Below, piece by piece: positions 12,601 through 21,300 of a DNA stretch of 64,000 nt. The translations under genes and the position numbers were made by a program. A model generated the notes under the pieces. It made no database searches. It was not told where the DNA came from and saw nothing but the letters and a program-made list of their open reading frames with translations. Source of the DNA: Escarpia spicata (Eukaryota; Annelida; Polychaeta; Sabellida; Siboglinidae); assembly GCA_963995525.1 (NCBI GenBank), contig OZ023208.1:24122684-24186683 (forward strand), read 5' to 3'. Each line of letters opens with the position of its first letter. Positions within the stretch are counted from its first letter, which is position 1.

Positions 12601-15600
12601 AAAACTAGTAAAAATGTAACATTTGGCCTATTTTTTCAAAAACTGTTCAGCAAGAATCATTCTAAGGGCACCTAAGGGGGCCCCAAAGTGCAAAAGTTTT
12701 ACATTATCTAGTGATGTGGTTTTGAGAAGGGCCCTTGAGACCACCCCCAACAGTAGATTTTGTTTAATGTGCCACAAAGTCAACACCATGACAAAACTCC
12801 ACAGCCTAGTGCTACTGTTCCATTGAGACCTTGACTAATCTTTAATTGGTCACAGCGCCCAGGCAGAGTAAACACACTTGACCCCTGTTAGACTGAACAG
12901 TTGCCTAACACTTTTTATCTTCAAAACTATTGATTTTCTATAATTGCAAGTTGTGTTTATTTTGATGTTCATTTAATTATTATAAAATGGTGTAACTGTG
13001 GTGTCTATTGGTTAAATATGTATTGTCTGTAGAAACCTGTAGGTGACAAACATAGAAAATTTATATTCTGTCACCTGTCGGTGACAAACATAGAACATTT
13101 ATATTCTGGACAACTATAGAGTGAAATATCCTACACTTTGTTGATATCAAATGCATTCTACTGTTCTGTTTGCGCTTGCCATGCCTTGTGTAGACATGGT
13201 ACTGTGTAAATCAATTGTATCAATATAGACTAATAATTACAGATTCACAATATAGTTGACACCTGAAACAACCAAATGTCAATCATTAGAAGAGTTGACA
13301 TAGTTCCGCTATACACAAGCAAGAAATCTGTATTTGATTGAATCATTCTAGTGTCATCAGCACGTAGTAGAACATACATTTTCTACATCATCATCATCCC
13401 TAAGGTTGTTGTAAATTTCACCAGCTGCCATGTCAAGTCCATTATAATTGTGACTAACAGTGTTCAAAATGATTCAGGTAAATAGCAAATAACAAAGGAC
13501 ACGAGTTTTCTCCTTGCCATACCTATACATCACATGAGAAGAAGGCTGACACAGCCTGGCCCTGATTTATACATGATTTAGCATTTTTGTATATGTTGTA
13601 TACAACTTTCAACACAATACCATTAATACCGCATGAAATTATTTTAGACCACAGGGAGGACCGGTCTACTAAATCAAATGCTTTCTTATAATCGATGAAG
13701 GCACAATAAAGCCTTTTGCATCGAGACAAATACAGTTAAACCAATACCCCTATCTGAACACTGCCTGTTCTTCACCTATTACATTCGCTTTGTTTAGGTA
13801 TGTGGTCAGTCTGGTGTTCTGAACAATCACTAAGGGTTAATGAACATTTGTGCAGAATGTCACCCACTTGGCAGGGTTAACTGATCTATTCAGCAATGAG
13901 GACACTGCTTAGGCCTCACTCTGGACACTGTCACTCACAGTGTTGTGTATTGTCTTAGTTGGTGCATTGAGCTAATCTACTTGACCATGAATCAGTGGTG
14001 GCTCTGGTTGTGTATTACACCCAGCTGTGGAGCTAAGATTCTCTGCCTGCTATTGTTTGATGGAAACTGTGACTAATGTGTAATTGGTCACTGGCAGTAG
14101 CTTGTGTCAACAGACAGCATTAAGCCACTAGACCCCTGTTAAACTGGACAGTTGCCTGTAGGTTTTAAACTGTGTCAAACAGTGAGTCTACCTTTTGCTC
14201 TCAAATAATCTGTCCTCTTAGTTTTACACATGAAGACATAATCTGGCATAACTTGATAAGTCTTTGTAGCAGCACATTTGTACTTCCAGTGTATCATTGC
14301 AACATAACATACATATTACATACTGTGTGCCACATTTGAATGTTGCGCATGTAATATTTCCATGCAATCCATTTGCATATATAATGTAAAACTTCAACAG
14401 CCGTTTTCTTAATTTTCATTTTTTGATCCCTACCATGTTCAATACTCCATAACTTTGCCAATTTTTGTAGCAGTCATAATTTTTGAAACCGTGTAAAGCA
14501 CCCTACCAAACCTTTACAAGGATGTAAGAAAACAATGTTACAATTTTTCCAACTTATCACTCATTTGGTCAGCCGGGGTCACATATAGACGTATTAGTCC
14601 AAAGGACTTCAGGGCCACTTGACCCATTTTTTAAAATTATTTACTACTTGCATTGTCTTCTTTCTTTATGTCTATAATTGGTCAATTGTTTCATGGATTT
14701 GTTTTTAATTGTAATGACATTAATTGTTATTTAATATTTTTAATGAGGTATATTTAGTGTCATCAAATACTGGCTAATTCAGAATAAAGTAACCACACTT
14801 GTTGATGCCATTTGTAGAATTGTTTAGGATATAATTTAAGTACAAGTTAACCTGAGGTTGAAGTAACTAGATTTTAACCACAGTTGGCCAGTTAGTAAAA
14901 TTATAACTGCTTTCTCTCAAATGTATCTGCATTGTCAGCTTAAAATGTTCTGTATTACTTTCACTGTCTTCTGTTGTAGCTTGGTTTAGGTGGATATACG
15001 AGAAGACAAGATTGCCCATTGTGCCAATCTACGGAGCATTTCCAGTTAAATTGAGGTGATTTTCTCCCGATAACATGTCCACTTAATAGCTAGTTTGCTT
15101 ATTTATGTGCAGATATAAATATACTACAGTATTTAGATTTATTTGTTTACAAAACTCTCTGGCTCTGCTTGTAGCTCAATAGATATCTTAATAGTGTTTC
15201 TCAGTCAGTTACCTTAATTTTGGTGGCGATATTTCAGCAACTTTCTGCTATCTTCACCAAACTTAACATCACCGTTGGATTACAAGAACCTTTTGAAACT
15301 TCTTACACACAGCCTTATAACATATCCAACTTGTGTTCCAGTAACATTTTGGTAAACCTGGTAGACATCATCTACGAAAATGCTTGATAATTTTGCTAAT
15401 GTGAAGTGAAACATCCAAGATTTTCATGGATGTTTTACTACTGTTGCATCTTTAATTGTTTGTATATTTCCAGAACATACATTGGTGACCCAATTCCATA
15501 TGATCCTGATATATCACCAGACAAACTTGCCATAAAGGTAGGATATTAACACGTAGCAGCATAAAGTGACAGTGTATTTGAAATTTCACCATTTCATGTT

Positions 15601-17093
15601 TTCTGCAGTTTTTAAAAGCGTCCTCTACATTGCTGTGTGTTTGGATACCAGGCACTGTTGCTGCTGCTGCTGCCCACTAGCAGATGTGTCCATACTCCAC
15701 GTGGCGGCACCACTGTATAGGACTTTCATAGTGCTATCAGTTGTAATGACAGCTATTCAGATTTCAAAGATCATTTGGCTGGGAATACGACTGACTCTTA
15801 GATTACCTTTATTGTGTGTCTGTGCCTTAAAAAATAGCCAAATCAACTTATTGTTTGTTTTTCCATTTAGTTTATAGCAACAAGAAAAAACGTAATCTTG
15901 AACTGAAGTCAGGACCAAACAGGTTTCACATTGATGAACTTAAACAAGTTAACTATGTCAGAAACATTATACTTTATGATGGGAGATTCTGCTTGTGTAG
16001 ATGAGTGTTTATTAGCTCTAATCTCCTAAACCGCCAAGTTCCACATAGCAAGTTGACAAAGAAGCCATTGGCTTATCAAGAATCCAAAATCTTGTGGTCC
16101 ACCTGTATAAAATATCTGTCAATTTAATTTTAAATGTGTTCCTGCCGATAGCATCGATGGAATCAGTGGATCATTTTGTTAATTCATTTACCATCCTCTG
16201 TGAAAAGGAATACTATCTCATGTCCAGTCTACTCTGTTGTTTTACCAGTGCTACTGGTTGCCCACCAATTCTACTACTCACTTTATGTTTGAAGAACATG
16301 TGTGTATTGACCGATTGCTTCATAACCATATATTTTAGAAACCTCTGTGATCATCTGGGGACCATTTCACTAAAGTCTTGTCTATCTACATTTACTAGCA
16401 TTCTTATATGCTCGTAAGACATGTACTAGCATTTTTGTGTGCTCGTAAGACATGTACTAGCATTCTTATATGCTCGTAAGACATGTACTAGCATTATTGT
16501 GTGCTCGTAAGACATGTGCTAGCATTCCTATGTGCCCATAAGACATGTACTAGCATTATTATGTGCTCGTAAGACATGCACTAGCATTATTATGTGCTCG
16601 TAAGGCATGTAGTAGCATTCTTATGTGCTCGTAAGCCAGATTTTGCTCTTTAAAAATTGCTTTGCTCCTTAGCAGTGATCCTGTATAATGAAAACTGTGA
16701 ACACTAGATGCAACATTGGGTCAGTTTTGCTGGTGTGTCATAGTAATAGCGTCCTCTGTGATTCGGCAGTGGCTTTTTGCATTTTGAAAATGATCATTAA
16801 ATTTTACGACGGATTCTGTTTAATGATTGATTTTCTTAAGACCTCATTGTCTTAGTGGAACGGTCCCCTGGTCTGTTGTGTTACATAATAAAGTAACTTC
16901 TTTTATGCTTAAATCCTCGGAAACCAACATCAGACATTGCGTTTTGCTCCTGCAGGTGCAAAGGGCCATCGAAGGCCTGATCAAGAGGCACCAGCGCATT
17001 CCTGGCAGTATCTTCCATGGGCTTCTCGAGAGGCTCCCTGGCTTTCCCTGTGGCACCACCCAGCAGTCGGAGAGTGAACTACACTCAGATTGA
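455..17093 (+). CDS. TMEM68: TMEM68-type ER acyltransferase, seven exons, 5' end missing
   Basis: The family (TMEM68, also called DIESL) is an ER membrane acyltransferase related to DGAT2/PlsC enzymes and linked to triacylglycerol and ether-lipid synthesis. Joining 455-622, 9717-9815, 10282-10376, 11961-12024, 14980-15055, 15474-15537 and 16956-17093 gives 704 nt. After two bases of a split codon this reads as 233 residues plus TGA with no internal stop, and every junction has AG/GT borders and matching phase. Landmarks in order: the catalytic block YYHGTIPIDLYYV, KIPGFRLLMDVF, APGGVREAYFSDE, PVIPMFTQN, FRWIYEKTRLPIVPIYGAFP, RTYIGDPIPYDPDI and KRHQRIPGSIF near the C-terminus. From memory vertebrate TMEM68 is about 324 residues, so roughly 90 N-terminal residues with the membrane anchors should lie upstream of the window. 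The introns are full of transposons, but no exon is broken. Confidence 0.93.
623..1249. other. TMEM68 intron, no recognised element
   Basis: Start of the 9.1-kb intron after the catalytic exon. It has a short GT-rich patch near 752-772 and otherwise AT-rich unique-looking DNA. The small open frames here have no recognisable similarity. Confidence 0.45.
1250..1740 (+). repeat. Composite repeat: Penelope-related flank plus ATTCAAATGCAAGTGTTT array
   Basis: Positions 1253-1330 resemble the reverse complement of about 9490-9565 (GGGCAGCAAGAATT, GTTTAGTGGAAA, TTGCAACGTTT, TGTGGATCTTGAT). The phrase GGGCTTGGGTTCAA near 1472 recurs inverted near 9350. Positions 1500-1735 hold a degenerate array built on TCAAATGCAAGTGTTTT, also found at 9150-9320. 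This copy has no open reading frame. Confidence 0.6.
1757..2125 (+). repeat. Dispersed repeat, copy A
   Basis: Shared with 4311-4575 and 34185-34460. Common landmarks in order are GCCCTCC, AGTTTACATAGCAG, ACACTGGGACAGTGTGA, ATCCTTTTCACA, TTTAGTGGCTGC, GGCCTAAAC and TCCTGATGTATTTGTA. This copy has about 130 bp of extra sequence near its left end. It is probably a short non-autonomous element; no coding potential or terminal motif was recognised. Confidence 0.6.
2423..4038. mobile_element. hAT-like non-autonomous DNA transposon
   Basis: The left end reads CAGCGTTCGAAATAGC (2423) and the right end, reverse-complemented, starts CAGCGATAGAAATAAGCC (4038), so the ends are inverted repeats of the CAGNG type seen in hAT elements. 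Both ends carry clustered copies of ACTTGTCCG or its complement (about 2440-2515 and 3948-4015), typical of subterminal transposase-binding repeats. The interior has an open frame at 2812-3240 (142 codons, no recognised domain) and no visible transposase. A clean 8-bp target duplication was not seen (flanks CCGTAGAA and TAGGACAC), so the exact limits are uncertain. Confidence 0.65.
4311..4575 (+). repeat. Dispersed repeat, copy B
   Basis: Same family as 1757-2125 and 34185-34460 (TTTACATAGCAG, ACACTGGGACAGTGTGA, TCCTTTTCACA, TTTAGTGGCTGC, GAGCCTAAACTACA, CATCCTGATG). Its right end, TTGTACTTGAGCCAGTACTT, runs straight into the 47-bp minisatellite, whose unit contains the same words. Confidence 0.65.
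4549..5298 (+). repeat. 47-bp minisatellite, about 16 copies
   Basis: The unit contains TACTTGAGCCAGTACTTATC followed by ATGTCACCGTGCACTGCATG and a short CAGATTG spacer, 47 bp in all. Copies differ by a few bases (ACCGTG/ACCATG, CAGATTG/CAAATTG, TACTTATC/TATTTATC), and the first copy lacks three bases. The variants alternate along the array, suggesting unequal exchange or slippage. Confidence 0.93.
5309..8014. mobile_element. 2.7-kb inverted-repeat DNA element flanked by TA
   Basis: The left end CTATTGCATTCCAAATAAG (5309) recurs inverted at the right end (about 7996-8014), both flanked by TA. Degenerate units such as GGCGGAATAA, AGTATAGGG and CATAGGGTGGA are scattered inward of the left end and around 6848-6945. 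A related GTACAGACCCGAATAAG phrase lies near 7930. No transposase was recognised. The open frames at 6647-6853, 6967-7245 and 7328-7681 are short and unfamiliar. The ends could fit a non-autonomous element with a TA target duplication, but the superfamily is undetermined. It contains a tRNA-like segment at 7204-7291. Confidence 0.6.
7204..7291 (-). pseudogene. tRNA-like segment (SINE head or tRNA pseudogene)
   Basis: Read on the - strand it contains an A-box-like TAGCTCAATTGGTAAACGCG and a B-box-like CCAGTTCAATCCTGAC at tRNA spacing. The T-arm pairs at four of five positions, but the acceptor strands do not pair and the anticodon arm is irregular. A working tRNA gene is therefore unlikely; a tRNA-derived relic fits better. 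Confidence 0.45.
8017..9124. other. TMEM68 intron, nothing recognised
   Basis: AT-rich intron sequence between the 2.7-kb element and the second CAAATGCAAGTGTTT array. No exon, repeat family or RNA gene was recognised. Confidence 0.4.
9150..9340 (+). repeat. CAAATGCAAGTGTTTT degenerate array, second copy
   Basis: About ten imperfect units of (A/T)TTCAAATGCAAGTGTTTT, the same motif as 1500-1735. It ends in the palindromic stretch AAATGCATTTGCATTT near 9336-9351. The Penelope-related segment next to it lies on the opposite strand, so the array has opposite orientations relative to that segment in the two composite copies. Confidence 0.7.
9366..9620 (-). pseudogene. Penelope-like element fragment (C-terminal RT region)
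   Basis: On the - strand, 9563-9366 reads through VQLPYVAGLSEQLRRIYKSH and then HNVHLYHKPANTL. The pattern LPYV-x-GLSE...RI...HNV...KP-x-NTL is what I recognise just ahead of the GIY-YIG domain in Penelope-like retroelements. The frame is short and lacks the RT core and endonuclease, so it is a fragment. It ends about 100 bp upstream of the TMEM68 exon at 9717. Confidence 0.6.
9717..9815 (+). CDS. TMEM68: TMEM68 exon (GFRLLMDVF to APG)
   Basis: The exon lies between TTGCAG (ends 9716) and donor GTATTG (9816). It encodes GFRLLMDVFCVQPGTVSQGV followed by DLMRDGHILAIAP and shares split Gly codons with both neighbours. The block GHILAIAPGG matches the conserved segment of DGAT2-like acyltransferases that precedes the GGVRE motif. 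Confidence 0.92.
10282..10376 (+). CDS. TMEM68: TMEM68 exon with GGVREA motif
   Basis: The acceptor is TTGCCCACAG (ends 10281) and the donor is GTGAGG (10377). It encodes GGVREAYFSDEYYKMLWGKR followed by IGFAKIALEAKV. PGGVRE is the third conserved block of this acyltransferase group, and the following Trp-Gly-x-Arg-x-Gly-Phe segment is also typical of TMEM68. The exon ends in phase 0. Confidence 0.93.
10377..10671. other. TMEM68 intron, nothing recognised
   Basis: About 300 bp of intron between the GGVREA exon and the Penelope-like element, with no recognised feature. Confidence 0.4.
10672..11440 (-). mobile_element. Penelope-like retroelement, 3' part with GIY-YIG nuclease domain
   Basis: On the - strand, 11211-10741 is open for 156 codons and contains HLLAHPKDKV, then LVYQIPCKNCGAEYIGETGR (the GIY-YIG core), RLEEHRKDI, ALTDHTTTENHIIDWEGVKI and RRIRHIKEAIWI. 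This order is the C-terminal endonuclease of Penelope-like elements. Upstream, 11435-11215 continues as decayed coding (VLKKYGVATAM) in another frame, so there is at least one frameshift near 11215. The RT core is absent. The frame ends in DEVDMIVDESLYQVN, inside a terminal segment that is repeated inverted at 11441-11606. Confidence 0.85.
11441..11606 (+). repeat. Penelope-like 3' end, inverted copy
   Basis: This segment is about 90 percent identical to the reverse complement of 10672-10833 by eye. Shared blocks include GTACGATGACGTCATTCAGC, GGTACTGATGAAGTC, GAAAGCCTCTACCA and TAAATTAAACATCTTGGATA. The element 3' end is therefore present on both sides of the GIY-YIG frame in inverted orientation. 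Penelope elements are known to carry terminal repeats in direct or inverted order. Confidence 0.8.
11961..12024 (+). CDS. TMEM68: TMEM68 small exon (PVIPMFTQN)
   Basis: A 64-bp exon too short to stand out as an open frame. It lies between acceptor TCTCTTGCAG (ends 11960) and donor GTAAGT (12025), and encodes PVIPMFTQNCNEAFRALSIG plus Arg and one base of a split codon. It fills exactly the gap expected between the EAKV and FRWIYEK segments and keeps the frame. Confidence 0.92.
12025..13035. other. TMEM68 intron with dispersed-repeat-like sequence
   Basis: From about 12397 (TTTTTAGTCCTTTGACCGAA, GGTCCGAGGGACTATTGCCA) the sequence resembles a dispersed invertebrate repeat type. A related AGTCCTTTGGACTAAT appears inverted near 14600-14615. 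A block at about 12546 (GAAATCTGTATTTGATTGA) recurs directly at 13328, and another (TGACCCCTGTTAGACTGAAC, then AGTTGCCT) near 12880 recurs near 14130. No exon was seen. Confidence 0.4.
13036..13110 (+). repeat. 38-bp tandem duplication
   Basis: Two adjacent copies of a unit that begins CCTGTAGGTGACAAACATAG and ends TTTATATTCTG. They differ at three or four positions. Confidence 0.85.
13340..13745 (-). pseudogene. Non-LTR reverse transcriptase fragment
   Basis: On the - strand, 13729-13523 encodes CKRLYCAFIDYKKAFDLVDR and then SLWSKIISCGINGIVLKVVY, the RT palm motif with its first catalytic Asp in the FIDYKKAFD block. Past one stop the same frame continues VWQGENSCPLLFAIYLNHFE (compare the usual GVRQG-SPLLF block). 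A shifted frame near 13350-13375 reads KMYVLLRADDT, a decayed YADD active-site box. The piece is a dead fragment of a LINE of unresolved clade. Confidence 0.75.
13746..14979. other. TMEM68 intron, no recognised element
   Basis: Apart from the old direct-repeat partner near 14070-14165 and the inverted AGTCCTTTGG phrase near 14605 nothing was recognised before the acceptor at 14979. Confidence 0.4.
14980..15055 (+). CDS. TMEM68: TMEM68 exon (FRWIYEK to FPVKL)
   Basis: Acceptor CTGTTGTAG ends at 14979 and donor GTGATT starts at 15056. The exon reads WFRWIYEKTRLPIVPIYGAF then PVKL and ends with two bases of an Arg codon that is completed by the next exon. This is the conserved central-to-late block of TMEM68. 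Confidence 0.93.
15474..15537 (+). CDS. TMEM68: TMEM68 small exon (TYIGDPIPYDP)
   Basis: A 64-bp exon between TATTTCCAG (ends 15473) and GTAGGA (15538), encoding TYIGDPIPYDPDISPDKLAI plus Lys. The GDPIPYDP motif is a TMEM68 signature. Confidence 0.93.
15538..16392. other. TMEM68 last intron, first part
   Basis: Unique-looking intron sequence with a short GCT microsatellite at about 15658-15671. No exon was recognised; the open frames here carry no known motif. Confidence 0.4.
16393..16635 (+). repeat. 31-bp minisatellite, about 8 copies
   Basis: The unit starts TACTAGCATTCTTATATGCT and ends CGTAAGACATG, 31 bp. Copies begin at 16393, 16424, 16455, 16486 and on to the last partial copy at 16610, with a few substitutions each. 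It lies in the last TMEM68 intron, about 320 bp before the final exon. Confidence 0.93.
16956..17093 (+). CDS. TMEM68: TMEM68 last coding exon
   Basis: The acceptor CTCCTGCAG ends at 16955 and the frame is phase 0. It encodes VQRAIEGLIKRHQRIPGSIF and then a short polar tail (HGLLERLPGFPCGTTQQSES and on) ending at TGA 17091-17093. RHQRIPGSI matches the C-terminal block of vertebrate TMEM68. The Gln/Ser-rich tail is less conserved. Confidence 0.93.
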   Translation: MQRAIEGLIKRHQRIPGSIFHGLLERLPGFPCGTTQQSESELHSD

Positions 17094-17167
17094 ACTTCAG
17101 CGTGACATAAACCATGTGATACTTATTGTGAGATTCTTTTTATGATGTTAGAAACTTTCATTTTTCA

Positions 17168-17272
17168 CGTCAATGAAAGCCTCTACCAGGTAATTTAACA
17201 TGATTCTTGGATATGAAAAATGAAAGTTTCTAATTTGAATACGAACTATCCTGAAGAATGTTCAGTAATCTT
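17168..17272 (+). repeat. Solo Penelope-like 3' end downstream of the TMEM68 stop
   Basis: It matches 11500-11600 closely (GAAAGCCTCTACCAGGTAA, TTGGATATGAAAAATGAAAG, AACTATCCTGAAGAATGTTC, AGTAATCT). It lies about 75 bp after the TMEM68 stop codon, so it is likely part of the 3' untranslated region or immediate flank. No coding part accompanies it. Confidence 0.8.
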
Positions 17273-18022
17273 TTTATGATGGTTTAGTTTGTTCTAAACA
17301 GATTATTTTCTGTACAATGTGCAATAAGTGAGACTTATATGCTAAAGCAAGTGGAACGCTATTTTAGTGTAGGATCTTCTTAGTATAAAACGGTGTTTCT
17401 ATCGAATGTATTTTCCTGAAAAACAATTTGTTGTGTTTCGTGAAACTGAGTTACCTTGACGTGTGCATGCCTGTGAAAATGTTATAACCCTTCATGTTGT
17501 TTACATTGTAGCAGTGGAAAATTGGTAGCAGCTATCTGTATACACATATACAGCAACATTGAAGTAGGTTAGTCATCCAAGTCTTAGGAAATTTCCAAAA
17601 TTCATGCAAATCTTTACATTAGTTGGCAGGAACAGCAAGTGTGATTACTTTATGTTGAAGTGGCCAATATTTGGTGACACTAAACATACTTGATGATGAA
17701 CGAGTCACTTCATTTCGGAGGTGTATGTCAAGAAAGAAAGTGGGCAAATACGCTAGCTGAAGAGATCATTGCAGATAAGGAAGACTTCAGTTTAAGTTTA
17801 GCACAAAATTGTTTTGATGGATTTCCAGTTTCATGTTGTCACACACCATAAAGTATGTTCATTTGCTCAATGTAGCTGCTAGAAGTGATCTTACAGGAAT
17901 GCCGAGTTCATAGTTCTTTTAACCAAACATGTCATTAACACATCCACATAAGAGATATGTCTACTGGTTTGGGTGTCTTAAAGAGAGGGACCAATTTAAT
18001 CACTGAGCAAGTTTTGGTTCAA
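17273..18022. other. Likely TMEM68 3' flank
   Basis: AT-rich sequence without recognised genes. The TMEM68 polyadenylation site could not be fixed; AATAAA-type words occur at several places downstream (for example near 18020 and 19520), none decisive. Confidence 0.4.
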
Positions 18023-18352
18023 TAAAAAAGTATGAAAAGGTACGTTCTTATATAGCGCAATGTCCAGTCATTAGGACTGCTCAAGATACTTTCACATTTT
18101 ACTCCCTGGCAGATATGTTCAATCGAACACCATCTCGACTTTTCTCTGAAGTATTTAGACATGCTGCAATGAATGTGCGAAGACAAAAATTTCCACCACA
18201 GTCTAAAGTCAGGTACTCATTCATACAGCTCAGTGAACTGAATCAACACAGAGTGAATGAGCTTGCCCAAGGTACGACAAGGCAGCACAGAATTCAAACC
18301 CAGGTTGTCTCGATTGAGAGTCTGATGCCCTAGCCACTTTGCCACTGTGCTT
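18023..18352 (-). mobile_element. tRNA-derived SINE, copy B
   Basis: This is the reverse complement of the SINE at 36883-37220. Shared blocks on the - strand are the tRNA-like head with an A box (GCACAGTGGCAAAGTGGC), the B-box area (CCTGGGTTTGAATTC), TTGGGCAAGCTC, AGTCGAGATGGTGTTCGATT and the tail AGTCCTAATGACTGGACATT, GCTATATAAGAACG. It is full length but diverged. Confidence 0.8.
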
Positions 18353-21300
18353 CACAAGTGCTATTTGCTTCTGATGTCACTGTGCACTTGTCCGTCAACA
18401 AGTTACACGCTTTCAGCCGACATTTGTACAGTGCAACTTTGACAATATTTGTGAAGCATTCTTTAATGACCTGAAACGAATTGGAGGCTGTTTATAACGT
18501 GTTATGTTCTATGTGGACACATGATTGCGTGGTCTATGCAGCTTTATTTAAATTTGCTGGTTTTACGTTGCTTTTACCAAAGACAAGCCAGGCTTGGATC
18601 CAAACAAAACTACACGTCGCATGTCATGTTTTATTCACATAATGCAAATTAGTGCCACACTTATTCTACATGACTTTTGTCAGGCATGCATATTAATACA
18701 GACAAAAATGTAACCCATGGATCACACAGAAGTGTGTGTGTGTGTATCCAGGTTTAATAGAGTAAAATGTGGATCAGTGAATGTATAGGGATCCAGGCCT
18801 AATCAAGTGACACAAGTGAATGTGTATGTATTCCAGCTTGATAAGGAGACACATGGATCAGTGAATGTGTATGGATCCGGGCTTAATAAGTTGGCACATG
18901 GATCAATAAATTGTATATATATATATACGGGCCTAATAATATGGCCATACTGTTTGCTGATGAAATGTTATAAGAATTGTCAACATGTTAAAAATATCAC
19001 CATTCTTATATTGGTCATTTCTACTAATGAGTTCTAAGTAGGTTCTAAGTGACTGTGTCTGGAATTAGTTGTTTTCTGGAAGGTAGCACTCAGAAATATG
19101 TCACTGCCTCCATATAACGACCATCCTCTTATAGTGATCACCTCACAAGTCCATAACGTCGTCATTATTACGAGCAAAGCCAATGTTTGAGTAGCTCGAA
19201 AACGTGATGATAGTGTACTTGTAAATGTTTATGTAATACCATCTGTCGAACTGTTTGAATAGTTTAGTTGGTAATGCAATTGTAAATTTGTACATATTTT
19301 ACACTTTCTGTCTTAGACCAGCCTGTAATCTGTATTCTGGAGTTACATATTTTCCAAACAGAATGTTGTTAATATTATGTGATTTGATCCAGTCAGAAAG
19401 TTGGTTGTGTGTGTCATGTGAAATGTATATACATGTTTTATTTGTTTTAATGGCAGATATCCCGTGCAGGTAAAGTATCCTGCTGTGGTTTGTGTTGTTC
19501 TTACGCAGATGCAATTACCTAATAAACAAATTAAAGTATGTGACTGCTTTCTATGGTCATAAAAGAAAATCTGAACAACTGCTTCATAAAAACTGACATC
19601 ACAGTGAATATGTTGTACAGTAAATATGTACAATCTGTTTGTACATCCATACAAGTCACAAATATCATCATCTGTGGTTGCTATTGTTAATGTACAAATA
19701 TTATCTGTGTACTTGTAGAATGTATAACAAGCAATTGTTGTTGTATTATATATGTCAACAGGTTAAACCTTTTGAATATAATAAACCAATGAAACATGAA
19801 CAATCGTACTGTGGTTGACACTCCCATGACGAGACGCATCAGCATTCCATGCATATTACTATTCCAGTGTTGGACAGTGCAATTCTACTTACACATACAT
19901 AATGTTCTAGTTATGAACTAAGTTTCCATGTCTGTGTCACTGGATTCTTCACTGCATCTGCTGTGTGCAAGGGGTATTTTTCATATGGTTTTTAATTGGA
20001 AGTTTTTGAATGAGCACTGTTGGAAAATATCAACTGACAAAGAGTTATGCGCTGCATCTATGCAAACACCCTGACACAGGGTATCATGTTTTGCATGTTT
20101 AATTTAAAATCTGTTTAGTACACGTAGCACAGACTTGTGTGGAATTCAATTATCTTTAAGATAAGGACAACTTGTAATGTCAGGAAACGAAGATCAAAAA
20201 AGTTAAATGCAAAACAACTAGGTGCGTCCGTGTCATGGTGATATTGTGCGCACACTGCAAGGATTTGGATCAGGTTTCATGAAACGGTGTGAGGTCTGAA
20301 GTGTTAAGGACTACCGGTAATTAGTGTATTAAAAAGATTTTAAATAATGACACAAGTTGCAGGCATGCGAAATAATAACACATTTATGGTGCTTGGTGTA
20401 ATCATGCTTATGCCATTGCATTCTATATACCGTCCATGTTCCCGCATCTGTTACTGTAGCAGTTGAATTTATTTATGACTACCCAGGGAGGTATGCATGT
20501 GGAAATATAGTAAAATAATATCTGGTAAAATTGTAGACTGCGTAACCCTGGTTAGGAGACTAGAATGCCTGGAATGTGCCTGAGAATTTGCCATAAGTGT
20601 GTGTTAAACTGTGTTTGTGATAGATTACCTGGGTCAATCACAGCCTGAGGCCCCAGCTGCTCGAATTATATAATGTATTGATTACTAGCCATCAGGGGGG
20701 TCAGCTATATTTGGGTCAGCAGACAATGAAAGCAACCATGCCTGTAAATGTAGTAGATAACCAGATATTGCCCGGTTTAACCAATATAAATTACTGTTCT
20801 GTCTGAAATTTGCAGGAAATGTTCCAGGATAAAAACACTCGGCGTACAGACACTGGTTAGAAGATGTATACTTGTTGCTTTCCAATAGTTGTTTTTGGTG
20901 CTCAGCGCCACAATTAAAAAAAAACAGAAAATGGCATTGGTTAATGAGCTGTTACATTGTGCATTTGTTTTGGAAGTTAAATATATAATGAATGACTTCA
21001 TTAAATGCATAACATTTATTCCAGGTTTGTATGTGATAAACATGTTAATATAGAGCAAATTAAAAATAAATGCATGTAATATTATGGATAATATTTTATA
21101 CATCTCAGGAGTTAATTCAAGAGTTAAATTGATTGGATGACATTTGGGATTAATGTAAGTGTTTTATATAAATATCATAGTGAACAGCACTAGGTCGACT
21201 AACTGAGGGGTTAAAGCATGATCATTTGTTGGGTTTTAAATGTTTAATAATATTGTCTTGCACAAAGTATGCACCACTAGTTATAATTTGGCATCAGAGC

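Noticed and set aside
18115..18333. 72-codon open frame
   Set aside because: It lies entirely within the antisense of the SINE copy B.
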